Origin: Planctomycetaceae bacterium
Lineage (GTDB): Bacteria > Planctomycetota > Planctomycetia > Pirellulales > Thermoguttaceae
Length of the DNA stretch: 14,319 nucleotides
Reading direction: 5' to 3'
Assembly: GCA_009776995.1 (NCBI GenBank)
Contig: WRMR01000059.1
Span: 1-14,319 of the forward strand
In this document: positions 1 to 6,978 of the stretch, one piece after another
Numbering within the stretch: position 1 is the first letter of the stretch
How the letters are laid out: each line of letters starts with the position of its first letter
The notes under the pieces: generated by a model
Seen by the model: the letters and a program-made list of their open reading frames with translations, nothing else
Told to the model about the DNA's origin: nothing
Database searches by the model: none
Translations under genes and position numbers: made by a program

Positions 1-80
1 TGAAAAACTTCCTTCTTGACTCCGAAGAGTTGCTTGAATTCCGACTCGTTTTTGGTCAATGCACGATGCCAGCGTCCCAT
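1..80 (-). CDS. N-terminal fragment, transposase-like (cut by window edge)
   Basis: An ATG at 80 opens a frame that runs off the left edge, giving 26 residues that begin MGRWHRALTKNESEFKQL and continue FGVKKEVF. The spacing F..LFGV....F resembles the N-terminal helix-turn-helix region of IS5/IS4-group DDE transposases (F..L.GV...F..M), which would bind the element's ends. Only this segment is visible, so no catalytic residue can be checked. There is no strong ribosome binding site. If the reading is right, the IS end should lie just upstream, in 81-240. The inverted pair ATTACAAAA (from about 192) and TTTTGTAAT is a possible boundary structure but is not a demonstrated terminal repeat. It could equally be an unrelated short DNA-binding protein. 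Confidence 0.4.
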   Translation of the reverse strand, partial: MGRWHRALTKNESEFKQLFGVKKEVF

Positions 81-540
81 CTTTGCCGCCTTGTTGCAGG
101 AATGAAAACACGGGAAAATAACAAAAAATACGAAATAGAGTCAATAGCAATTTCGCCAACTTCGCTAACTTGATGTTTCAGAACAAGTCTAATTACAAAA
201 TCTCATAAAGAATTTTTGTAATGATTGTAAATGTTATTTTGTTACATTTCCTTAGCACTCCAACAAGGGCTGGGCTCGCATTCGGACTCGCTGTGTACGC
301 TTCGCTGTGATGACTACTCAATCCCCACGCAACACGCGCGGTCAGACCTTACCGAGTGGGCTCGTCCCACAAGGTTCTCTGCGAAAAGGTTTTAATGATC
401 TGACTCGACATCATCTCCCTCCTTCTCCACGGACTTCTTGGCGCAATTGGACATGGACAGTGGCTAACGGGTGAAGGCTTTCCCACCACGCCAGGTTGGA
501 ATACCCCACTTCCAACAGTACAATTACCTTTTCCCTCTTG
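81..540. other. Spacer without a convincing gene; hairpin and strong-RBS micro-ORF
   Basis: This stretch changes from AT-rich (81-250) to mixed composition. A nested hairpin at 346-375 has arms ACCTT/AAGGT outside GTGGG/CCCAC. On the minus strand a strong AGGAGG ribosome binding site precedes two adjacent ATG codons (412-414 and 409-411). These open a 20- or 21-codon frame, MSSQIIKTFSQRTLWDEPTR from the second ATG, which stops at 349-351 inside the hairpin. It could be a leader peptide, the start of a gene broken by a neighbouring insertion, or chance. Nothing else was recognised here. Confidence 0.3.
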
Positions 541-1029
541 CTAATTCCCTGTTGCCTCTTCCCTTTTCCGTCCGACCAGTGGGCGGCAGATGGTCGTGGT
601 GGCGTAACATTCCTTGTCCGGCGTGATGAAGAACTTTGCGTCTTCCGAGGCGTAATGGTTATCCTGCGCTTCGGTGGCCATATCGTAAATTTCCTGCAAT
701 TGCGTCACGAGAGGGGCCAGTTCGCCTGATTCGTCTTCCACCATGCCGACGAGATGTTCTATCATCCCGCCGGAGAACAGCGGCTTTGCGACCAGCGATT
801 TGGCACTGTCAAGTCGCAACCGTTCGTTAGCAACCATCTTCTCTTCGCCGCGACTGGGGCCAAGCCGGGTTTGATTGTCAATCACGTCCATATCAGTGGA
901 AACCGGACTTGGAAACTCATGGTTGATCTCCGAATCCACGGAACTCTCAACGGTTGAATCGCCAGCAACTTGTGATGTCAAATGGTCACTAATTAGAGAA
1001 CTGTCATTTTGTTTCGTTTCGTTACGCAT
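541..1029 (-). CDS. Hypothetical acidic protein, unrecognised family
   Basis: The frame from ATG 1029 encodes 162 residues. I do not recognise a family. Residues 1-60 are polar and rich in Ser, Asp and Glu and look disordered. The second half (around VAKPLFSGGMIEHLVGMVED, then LVTQLQEIYDMATEAQDN) looks helical and folded. The start at 1029 was chosen because GGGGAG lies three bases upstream. An in-frame ATG at 1110 would add 27 residues including a hydrophobic stretch (LYLFLIV...ITLGAGVW) that could be a membrane anchor, but it lacks a ribosome binding site. That extension also contains a perfect hairpin (CGTATGG/CCATACG, 1043-1060), which would fit a 5' leader better. The gene is alone on its strand between an empty spacer and the divergent TPR gene. 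Confidence 0.45.
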   Translation of the reverse strand: MRNETKQNDSSLISDHLTSQVAGDSTVESSVDSEINHEFPSPVSTDMDVIDNQTRLGPSRGEEKMVANERLRLDSAKSLVAKPLFSGGMIEHLVGMVEDESGELAPLVTQLQEIYDMATEAQDNHYASEDAKFFITPDKECYATTTICRPLVGRKREEATGN

Positions 1030-1414
1030 GATCTCCCCATGCCGTATGGCACTCCATACGCCGGCACCCAAGGTGATGTAATTGTAAACAATAAGAAAGA
1101 GGTACAGCATGGGAATGATATTTCCAGGGTCATCATCAAGAGCTTTGTTTTAGTTGCTAGACATGACCACAGCATGGCTCTTGTGCACACAAAGATAACA
1201 CTTTTTTTATGTGACACAAAGAAATTACGCCATTTCCCTGCGTTTTTGAAAGAACCACAAAGCAAAAAGTGTGCGATGATTGATTCTCAAAAATTTTTCG
1301 TCATAGTTTTCTCACAGATGCAATTCACAAGCTAGAATTATATGTTAGAGAATAATTTTTCCAGCAAAACATGTCAAAAATCGCGTTAAGATTTGGTCCC
1401 ATCGGGTGCAAAAA
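1030..1414. promoter_or_regulatory. Divergent spacer with weak promoter for the TPR gene
   Basis: This spacer separates two divergent genes. On the plus strand TTCTCA (1309-1314), an 18-base gap and TAGAAT (1333-1338) form a modest sigma-70-like promoter that would start transcription about 70 bases before the TPR gene. A hairpin at 1043-1060 lies close to the preferred minus-strand start. The rest is AT-rich with homopolymer runs and no recognisable gene. Confidence 0.25.
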
Positions 1415-2722
1415 ATGCTTGAGTTGTTGGAGTCGAAATCAATTGAAAACCTCTTCAGCCGCGCGACGGAACTTCAAGAACAAAATCATCTTGAGGAAGC
1501 ACTCGAATGCTTCACTGAGCTACTGGAAATTGCCCCCAACGAACCGGTTGTGCATTACAATTGCGGTTGTTTGCTTCGCAAGCTGGGACGGCTTGAACCG
1601 GCTCTTCTCGCATTCAATCAGGCCATTGAACTGAATCCCGACTATGCCCATGCGCTTTACAATCGGGGAAATTTACAGCGTCAATTGGGGCGTGACCAGG
1701 AAGCCCTCGGCGATTATCAGCGAGCCATCGCATTGGAACCGGAAGACGCCGATTTTTTCGTTGCCCGCGGGTCCATGTTCGTCCGAAAGCGTCAAATGAA
1801 TGAGGCGCTGAACGATTTTGATCGTGCACTGCAACTTTCCCCGGAACATCTCATGGCTCACGGCAATCGGGGAAACGTCATGGAAATTTTGGGACATTTT
1901 GATGAGGCGATTCGTGAATACGACAAGGTGATCGAACTTGACTCCCAGGATTATCGTGCCTGGCTCAACCGGGGTTATATCCATTTCCAGCGGGAAAACC
2001 ACGATGAAGCGTTGAACGATTATTCGATGGTGATTTCGCTGTCTCCCAACCATGCCCAAGGCTATGCCAATCGCGGAATGGTGCAGATGAAAAAGAACTT
2101 TCCGCGACAGGCACTGGCTGATTTCAATGAAGCGATCCGCTTGGCTCCGAAGAAAGCGGAATACCTCATTCGACGGAGCCGGATCAAGTTATCATTGGAT
2201 GACCCATCCGGCGCGCTGGATGACATCAACCAGTCGATCAAGATCAATCCGCACAAGTGGGAAGGCTACTTTCAATCAGGTATGATCAACGCCATGCTCA
2301 ACCGGATGGACATGGCCATCAGTGCGTACACGAAGATGATCGAATTGCACCCCACTTTTGCAAGCGGTTATTGCTATCGCGGGGTGGCTTATGCAAAGCA
2401 GGGAAACGTTGTCGAGGCCATGGCGGATTATCACCGTGCTTTGGAACTGGATTCCTCGCACGCGGCCGCCCATCTGAACCGCGGGATCATTTACCGGTTG
2501 CTCGGCTGTTCCGGGGAAAGTATTGCCGACCTGACACGGGCAGTCGAACTGGACCCGAACAATAGCGCGGCTTTCAGGAATCGCGCCCAAGTCTATGCTT
2601 CCCTCGGATACGAACAGGAAGCCGCCGGCGATTACGCCAGGGCGGCAGAGATTGAGTCACGACAAGAACACAATTCTGGGAACGTGTCTCTCACTCAAAC
2701 AGCGGTCGGGACCGGAGCGTAG
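1415..2722 (+). CDS. Tetratricopeptide (TPR) repeat protein, about 12 repeats
   Basis: The 435-residue product is almost entirely TPR units of 34 residues. Each shows the alanine/glycine pattern of helix A, then helix B (EAL.DY..AI.L), then a turn such as NPDY, EPED, SPEH, SPNH, APKK, NPHK, HPTF or DPNN. I count twelve. TPR arrays form a superhelix that holds partner proteins or peptides; no enzymatic domain, signal peptide or membrane segment is visible, so it is probably a cytoplasmic scaffold of unknown partner. The start is uncertain: a GTG at 1406 adds three residues, and neither start has a classical ribosome binding site. ATG 1415 was preferred as the commoner start. The last 20 or so residues (ESRQEHNSGNVSLTQTAVG...) are not TPR-like and are encoded inside a palindromic repeat. 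Confidence 0.9.
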   Translation: MLELLESKSIENLFSRATELQEQNHLEEALECFTELLEIAPNEPVVHYNCGCLLRKLGRLEPALLAFNQAIELNPDYAHALYNRGNLQRQLGRDQEALGDYQRAIALEPEDADFFVARGSMFVRKRQMNEALNDFDRALQLSPEHLMAHGNRGNVMEILGHFDEAIREYDKVIELDSQDYRAWLNRGYIHFQRENHDEALNDYSMVISLSPNHAQGYANRGMVQMKKNFPRQALADFNEAIRLAPKKAEYLIRRSRIKLSLDDPSGALDDINQSIKINPHKWEGYFQSGMINAMLNRMDMAISAYTKMIELHPTFASGYCYRGVAYAKQGNVVEAMADYHRALELDSSHAAAHLNRGIIYRLLGCSGESIADLTRAVELDPNNSAAFRNRAQVYASLGYEQEAAGDYARAAEIESRQEHNSGNVSLTQTAVGTGA

Positions 2723-2873
2723 CGGAGTGACCGGTTTTGGGGCGGAATCACCATCACCGGTCACTCCGTTCGGCCACTTCGTGACCTCTCTGCGTTCCCG
2801 GCTACTGTTTTTTGCGAAAAACCCGGTAAAAGGCACTTTCCCGGGCTTCTCCGGGAAAACTTCACCCCAGCGC
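2659..2873. repeat. Palindromic element copy C
   Basis: The left end, GAGTCACGACAAGAA, matches the family end GACTCACGCCAAAAT. The right end, AAAACTTCACCCCAGCGCG, matches AAAACTTCACTTTCTTGGCG of the copy at 12250-12379. Core words shared with the other copies are AAACAGC, GGAGCGTA, CGGTCACT, GCGTTCCCGG and CTGTTTTTTGCG. This copy is longer than the others because of extra bases near 2765-2785 and 2820-2855. It contains a perfect 13-base inverted repeat, CGGAGTGACCGGT (2723-2735) with ACCGGTCACTCCG (2756-2768), which starts immediately after the TPR stop codon. The element covers the final codons of both convergent genes. Confidence 0.55.
2817..2845 (-). terminator. Intrinsic terminator of the PHP phosphodiesterase gene
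   Basis: Read on the minus strand, CCCGG pairs with CCGGG, and an inner AAAG pairs with CTTT around a TGC loop. The stem is followed directly by TTTTT. It lies 17 bases after the minus-strand gene's stop codon. A second stem (TTTCCCGG/CCGGGAAA) overlaps its proximal arm and could compete with it. Confidence 0.5.
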
Positions 2874-4034
2874 GATTTCAAGCGGTTGGTTCGTGCAGGC
2901 CAGCCAGTTGCTGACGGTGAGTTTTTTCAAGCTGTCACTTCGATACATGGTGAGCTGTCCCTGGGCAGGCAGTTCGCGCACCGTTCCTCCGGCCTGCACG
3001 AGGCACGGGATGTCGCTGTTGTTTGCCAGTTCCAGGAGTCCCGGTTTCGTGGTCAATGTGACACAGGCTCTGAACAGTTTTTCAAGCCACTCGCGTTGCC
3101 CGATGACCATTCCCGCCGCGAAAGCAATCGTGCGTTTGGCAAAAAACGCTTCCCGAACGGCATCGTGACTGCGTTCTTTCGCGAGAATCAGCGTCATCGG
3201 CCGCAACGGGTTCTGGTGACCGTATTGATTCCATTCGCTCGCATGAATGTCGCTGTTGCAGTTCATCGCAAGGTTGCGTTCTTCGCACCACTGTGACACG
3301 ACCGGGTAATAGGTCGAGCCGTTGAACACTTCAATCCCATGCAGTTGGCCTTTGGCACGAACTTCTTCAATTTCGTCGAAGAAACGCAGTGGTTCGCCGC
3401 TTTTGAGACCGAAAGGTGCCGTATCGGGAGTCCTGTCAACCCAATTGGGATGGTTCCAGTGGACAAATGCGCCTTGATCCGCAGCGGTGGCGATCATCGC
3501 TCTCCAGTCATCGACGACTGCCGCAATGGGATTGATGTCGTTGGCGAACAGGGCGTTGAAATGCCATTCGCTCTTGGTAATTTCCGTGCCTCGCACGAGA
3601 ATCAGATTCTGTTTGTCAGCTTCCGGCTTGGCAATGTCATACGCGATGTTGTGGTCGTCGTTCCTGTCGAGCAGCTTGATGCTGCCGCCCAGGTTCGGGC
3701 GGTACTCGATATGATCGGTGATGGCGATGACGTCCAAGCCGTTATCGACGGCTTCGGCAACCCGGTCTTTCGGCATCACCAAACCGTCGGAAAACAGGGT
3801 GTGGATGTGGAAATCCCCCTTCAAAACCTTGAACTCCCCCGCGTCGGGAATGGTGATCTGACGCGGGGTTTTTGTTCGCGTGATGTGCCTGTGCGAAACG
3901 GCAAACAACCCGTCGGACGGGTCCACCAGCGGTACGGTTTGCGGTTCGGTTTGTCCCAGGACAAATGAAACCGGCGATGCAGCCACGGCCCCAAACAGGG
4001 CCAGTTGTTTCAAAAATTGACGACGATCGGACAT
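2862..4034 (-). CDS. Tat-exported PHP-domain phosphoesterase, Sb-PDE-like
   Basis: The 390-residue product begins MSDRRQFLKQLALFGAVAAS, a twin-arginine signal peptide ending near residue 28, so it should act outside the cytoplasm. The PHP metal-dependent phosphoesterase core follows: GDFHIHTLFSDG (His76, His78, Asp83), AITDHIEY (Asp107, His108), RGTEIT (Glu151), FVHWNHPNW (His192, His195) and NSDIH (Asp262, His264). These are the expected metal ligands of a PHP active site. The general pattern, DHIEYRPN followed by a WHFNALF segment, resembles bacterial Sb-PDE-type phosphodiesterases; the family name is from memory and the substrate is unknown. The start at 4034 has AGGAG eight bases upstream; a longer in-frame extension to 4397 would overlap the upstream gene and hide the signal peptide. 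It probably lies downstream of the GDPD gene on one transcript, 163 bases apart. Confidence 0.85.
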   Translation of the reverse strand: MSDRRQFLKQLALFGAVAASPVSFVLGQTEPQTVPLVDPSDGLFAVSHRHITRTKTPRQITIPDAGEFKVLKGDFHIHTLFSDGLVMPKDRVAEAVDNGLDVIAITDHIEYRPNLGGSIKLLDRNDDHNIAYDIAKPEADKQNLILVRGTEITKSEWHFNALFANDINPIAAVVDDWRAMIATAADQGAFVHWNHPNWVDRTPDTAPFGLKSGEPLRFFDEIEEVRAKGQLHGIEVFNGSTYYPVVSQWCEERNLAMNCNSDIHASEWNQYGHQNPLRPMTLILAKERSHDAVREAFFAKRTIAFAAGMVIGQREWLEKLFRACVTLTTKPGLLELANNSDIPCLVQAGGTVRELPAQGQLTMYRSDSLKKLTVSNWLACTNQPLEIALG

Positions 4035-4197
4035 GCTGTTGTCTCCTGATGGTTTAGTGTTGCATTTGTTGTCTTGATGACGAAAGAGTACAAAACGGTT
4101 GTCATTGCAAAAAAACCGCATCCTGCCATACCACGAAACGCCGTAAAAACAAGGATTTTGAGCGTGTGATGTTGCGGATTTGACGCAATGGTCGATA

Positions 4198-5085
4198 TTA
4201 TTGATGATAATACTCATCAATCGCCTGCATGGTGACGTCAGGATAATCGGTCGCAAAACTGGCAACTCCCAAATCCAGCATCCGCTTGTAATCCGACGTT
4301 TTCTTGCCATTCCATGGCAAGACTTGAAACAAGATATTGTGTTTTCGCAATTGTTCGCCCGTTTGTTTGAGAAAAGACTCACTGGGTTCAAAAACACCGT
4401 CTGAAGTCATGCTAACATGAATTTGCAACTGATCAATGTCTTGAAAACCGTTCTTTTCAAGGAGAGCAAGTCGCTCCAGGAGTTTTTCCTCCGTTCCGCC
4501 CATCCAGTGCAGGGTGATCGATTCCGGCGCAACTTCTTTCCAGCGTTTGATTTCATCATATTTGGTGCTGGCAAGGATTAATTGTGCGTGAACGCCTCGC
4601 GTTTCCCGGGCCATTTGGTCAAAATCGACGTTCTTGATATCGACATAAATCCGCCGTTCGGGATGCTTTTTCAATACATCGACGATCTCCTGCATACTTG
4701 GAATTCTTTGCCCTGCATACTCCTGGCCTTTCCAAACTCCAATGTCGAGTTTCACGACTTCGTCATAGAAAAGGTCTTTGATTCCCCTGGCTTTCATTTC
4801 ATCGGAAGCAGTTGGCAGGATACGCGAAAAATTTTCATCGTGAAATGAAACGATCACGCCGTCCCGGGTCATGCGAATGTCCGCTTCCGGTATCACCTTA
4901 AGTTTCCAGGCGAGTTCAAAAGCCTCAAGCGAATTTTCCGGTGCCAGGACGCCTGCACCACGATGGGCTTGAACCATGATTTCCTTGAATGGAACATGAT
5001 CGCGCACATTCCATAATTTCGGCTCTTCCGCAACGAGGGGAAAGGACAAAAACAGAAATGTGAAACACAGAATTATTGTTTTCAT
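4198..5085 (-). CDS. Secreted glycerophosphodiester phosphodiesterase family protein
   Basis: The 295-residue product opens with a Sec signal peptide (MKTIILCFTFLFLSFPLVAE), cleaved near residue 19-20. The GDPD TIM-barrel motifs follow in order: VQAHRGAG (His41, Arg42), APENSLEAF (Glu50, Asn51), EADIRMTRDGVIVSFHD (Glu67, Asp69, His82), YVDIK (Asp149, Lys151) and a C-terminal ATDYPD. The family hydrolyses glycerophosphodiesters to glycerol-3-phosphate and an alcohol using a divalent metal. An extracytoplasmic location suggests scavenging of phospholipid headgroups or related phosphodiesters. ATG 5085 was chosen because the signal peptide starts there; a TTG seven codons upstream has no better ribosome binding site. 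A good promoter lies about 55 bases upstream. The following gene is another exported phosphodiesterase. Confidence 0.9.
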   Translation of the reverse strand: MKTIILCFTFLFLSFPLVAEEPKLWNVRDHVPFKEIMVQAHRGAGVLAPENSLEAFELAWKLKVIPEADIRMTRDGVIVSFHDENFSRILPTASDEMKARGIKDLFYDEVVKLDIGVWKGQEYAGQRIPSMQEIVDVLKKHPERRIYVDIKNVDFDQMARETRGVHAQLILASTKYDEIKRWKEVAPESITLHWMGGTEEKLLERLALLEKNGFQDIDQLQIHVSMTSDGVFEPSESFLKQTGEQLRKHNILFQVLPWNGKKTSDYKRMLDLGVASFATDYPDVTMQAIDEYYHQ

Positions 5086-5144
5086 GGGACAGACCAACCC
5101 AAACAAGACCGTTTTTTTACTCTTCAGTCAAAACACCTCATGAC

Positions 5145-5173
5145 ATTATACCGCTCACCTTGTCATTCCGCAA
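5145..5173 (-). promoter_or_regulatory. Sigma-70-type promoter of the GDPD gene
   Basis: On the minus strand TTGCGG (5173-5168), a 17-base spacer and a perfect TATAAT (5150-5145) point toward the GDPD gene. The expected 5' leader is about 50 bases. The -35 box matches the consensus at only three positions. Confidence 0.45.
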
Positions 5174-5216
5174 CTGCAGGAAAGACAAGGACGCGGTGAT
5201 TTATCAATTCTGTACA

Positions 5217-5336
5217 ACGTCAAGAAAGTGAAGTTTTCAAACAGCAACCTTGAGCGTAAGCGACGGATTTTTCGGGAATACTACCGTTGAATCGGTCATT
5301 TACGTTCCCGGTTTGCTGTTTTTGCGGTCACGGCGT
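5217..5336. repeat. Palindromic element copy A
   Basis: The ends are ACGTCAAGAAAGTGAAGTTT (left) and a degenerate GGTCACGGCGT (right). The core is a long imperfect hairpin: AAACAGCAACC at 5239-5249 pairs with GGTTTGCTGTTT at 5310-5321, and the pairing continues inward through GAGCGTAAGCGAC and GTCATTTACGTTC to GATT...CGG. The same sequence occurs on the opposite strand at 12250-12379 with high identity over its full length. It lies between the divergent GDPD and iscA genes, outside both promoters. Confidence 0.7.
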
Positions 5337-5370
5337 AATCGCCCTGTCTTTTTTCCAACCGCATAATGGC

Positions 5371-5399
5371 TTGTCAGTACCTGTGGCAGATGCTATAAT
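5371..5399 (+). promoter_or_regulatory. Strong extended -10 promoter of iscA
   Basis: TTGTCA (5371-5376), a 17-base spacer and a perfect TATAAT (5394-5399) preceded by TG make an extended -10 promoter. Transcription should start near 5406, leaving a leader of about 160 bases before iscA. That leader contains a complete palindromic element (5429-5550). Confidence 0.65.
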
Positions 5400-5428
5400 G
5401 TTGTGAAATATTGAATTTTAATCAACAT

Positions 5429-5550
5429 TGGAGTCTCGCCAAAATCACTTGTACATTTTCATCAGAGCCGCGAGAGCTATCGAGCGGAATAACCGCTCCA
5501 TTACCATCGCGGCTCTGATTTACCGAACAACTTATTTTGGCGTGAGTCCA
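5429..5550. repeat. Palindromic element copy R1, in the iscA leader
   Basis: The terminal arms TGGAGTCTCGCCAAAAT (5429-5445) and ATTTTGGCGTGAGTCCA (5534-5550) are inverted with 15 of 17 matches. Inside are perfect 13-base arms, ATCAGAGCCGCGA (5461-5473) and TCGCGGCTCTGAT (5507-5519), and a central GAGCGG/CCGCTC hairpin. The whole unit can fold into one long rod if transcribed. It lies between the predicted start of transcription and the iscA start codon. Confidence 0.7.
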
Positions 5551-5567
5551 TTGCCACAAGGCGTCCC

Positions 5568-5903
5568 ATGTCCATCATGTTATCAGAGTCGGCGGTGAGT
5601 GAGGTCAAAAAAATCATGGCAGAGCGGGAGTTGGTGCCGGAAACCTTCCTTCGCATGTCAATCTTGGGGGGCGGCTGTTCCGGGTTGCAGTACTCGCTGG
5701 GATTCGACGCCGGGTTTGACCCGAAAACTGATGTGAGATTCGAGCAGAACGATGGGGTTTTCGTCGTGACGGAGAAGAAATACGATCTCCATCTCGACGG
5801 GACGGAAATCGACTATCTTGACACGCCGACCGCGCGCGGGTTTTCCATCGATAACCCGAACTACCCCAAAGGAGCCGGTTGCGCAGGCTGCGGCGGGTAT
5901 TGA
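5568..5903 (+). CDS. IscA/HesB-type iron-sulfur cluster assembly protein, CxxC variant
   Basis: This 111-residue A-type carrier has the length and fold signature of the IscA/SufA/ErpA family. LSESAVSEVKKIM is at the N-terminus, followed by LRMSILGGGCSGLQYSLGF with the first conserved cysteine (Cys37), then IDYLDTPTARGFSIDNPN. The family binds Fe-S clusters or iron through Cys37 and two C-terminal cysteines and passes clusters to client proteins in the cytoplasm. The usual C-terminus is CGCGxSF. Here it is AGCAGCGGY, so the last two cysteines (105 and 108) are spaced CxxC and the SSF tail is missing. The start has AAGG seven bases upstream. Copies of a palindromic repeat flank the gene on both sides; the right copy begins at the stop codon. 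No other isc or suf gene is adjacent. Confidence 0.92.
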   Translation: MSIMLSESAVSEVKKIMAERELVPETFLRMSILGGGCSGLQYSLGFDAGFDPKTDVRFEQNDGVFVVTEKKYDLHLDGTEIDYLDTPTARGFSIDNPNYPKGAGCAGCGGY

Positions 5904-6018
5904 TGCGTCGCGCGACAACCATGTGAACATTTCCACCAGAGCCATCGAACGCAGTGACCGCTCCGTTACCGTCGCGGCTCTGATTAATCGAGCTGCTTGC
6001 TTCTTTTGGCGTGAGTCT
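5901..6018. repeat. Palindromic element copy R2, between iscA and folD
   Basis: The segment 5957-5985 matches 5492-5520 of R1 at 27 of 29 bases, and TTTTGGCGTGAGTC (6004-6017) is identical to the right end of R1. The left half (ACATTTCCACCAGAGCC) is a diverged form of R1's ACATTTTCATCAGAGCC. The copies have the same orientation, about 465 bases apart, with iscA between them. R2 fills the gap between convergent genes: its left edge touches the iscA stop codon (TGA, 5901-5903) and its right edge abuts the folD stop codon (6018-6020). The CAGAGCC/GGCTCTG stem could act as a two-way terminator, though no T-tract follows it. Confidence 0.65.
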
Positions 6019-6887
6019 TAACGCTCCAGACACTGGTTTTTCGCTGCGGTGAGGGTATTGAGCAACAACATCGTGACGGTCAGTGGCCCGACGCCGCCGG
6101 GTACGGGCGTGATGGCACCGGCAACTTCTTTGACCGCATGAAAATCGACATCGCCGACCAGTCCTTCTTCCGTGCGGTTCATGCCGACGTCAATGACCGT
6201 TGCGCCCGGCTTGACCATGTCGGCGGTCACGAATTTCGGCTGGCCTATCGCAACGATGAGAATGTCCGCCTGACGCGAAATAGTGGGGATGTCCGGTGTG
6301 CGGCTGTGGCAGACGGTCACCGTGGCGTCGCAGCCTTTGCCTTTTTGCATGAGGAGCAGAGCCATCGGTTTGCCGACGATATTGCTCCGCCCGATGATGA
6401 CCACGTGCTTGCCGGAAGTTTTGATCCCGTTGCACAACATCAGTTCCAGGATTCCGTAAGGCGTACAGGGCAAAAATCTTGGGCGTCCCTGAGAAATACG
6501 GCCGACATTATCGCTGTGGAAAGCGTCCACATCCTTGTCCGGGCGAATGGCGTCAAGAATGTGTTGCTCGTCAATAGGTTTCGGCAATGGGAGTTGCACC
6601 AAAATCCCATGCACCACATCATTTGCGTTCAACCGGGCGATCAATTCCAGCAATTCCGATTCCGGCGTTTCGTCCGGCAGACGGTACATTTCACTTTTCA
6701 CGCCAATTTTCTCACAGGCAAGTTGCTTATTCCGCACGTAAACCTCACTGGCGGAATTATTTCCGACCAAAACCACTGCCAGGCACGGTGTCACACCGGT
6801 CTGATTCACAAAATCAGTCACCTGATCCTTGAGTTCCGCCCGGATTTGTTCGGCAAGTGATTTGCCATCAAGAATTTGCGCTGCCAT
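6018..6887 (-). CDS. folD: Methylenetetrahydrofolate dehydrogenase/cyclohydrolase FolD
   Basis: The 289-residue product is full length for FolD, a cytoplasmic bifunctional enzyme that converts 5,10-methylene-THF to 5,10-methenyl-THF (NADP-linked) and then to 10-formyl-THF. The catalytic YVRNK segment carries Lys54. HGILVQLPLP (93-102) and DKDVDAFH (118-124, usually DVDGFH) line the folate pocket. GRSNIVGKPMALLL (166-179) is the dinucleotide-binding loop. The signature PVPGGVGPLTVTML lies at 261-274. ATG 6887 is chosen because GGAG lies seven bases upstream; an in-frame extension to 6959 would run into the predicted promoter. It is a single gene, convergent with iscA. Confidence 0.97.
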   Translation of the reverse strand: MAAQILDGKSLAEQIRAELKDQVTDFVNQTGVTPCLAVVLVGNNSASEVYVRNKQLACEKIGVKSEMYRLPDETPESELLELIARLNANDVVHGILVQLPLPKPIDEQHILDAIRPDKDVDAFHSDNVGRISQGRPRFLPCTPYGILELMLCNGIKTSGKHVVIIGRSNIVGKPMALLLMQKGKGCDATVTVCHSRTPDIPTISRQADILIVAIGQPKFVTADMVKPGATVIDVGMNRTEEGLVGDVDFHAVKEVAGAITPVPGGVGPLTVTMLLLNTLTAAKNQCLER

Positions 6888-6949
6888 GTCTTGCTCCGAA
6901 TTGTGACGCTCTGAATACCCGTTGCCACATTTTTGAGTCATTTTATCCC

Positions 6950-6978
6950 ATTTTACCATGCCAACATGTTTTCGACAA
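6950..6978 (-). promoter_or_regulatory. Sigma-70-type promoter of folD
   Basis: On the minus strand TTGTCG (6978-6973), a 17-base spacer and TAAAAT (6955-6950) lie about 60 bases upstream of the folD start. The boxes match the consensus at four and five positions. Confidence 0.4.

Noticed and set aside
241..500. Possible sixth palindromic element (TTCTTGGCGCAA near 432 and CCACGCCAGG near 487)
   Set aside because: The two words face away from each other and no core sequence of the family lies between or around them.
4035..4397. N-terminal extension of the PHP phosphodiesterase
   Set aside because: It overlaps the GDPD coding region in another frame, and a Tat signal with a good ribosome binding site starts at 4034.
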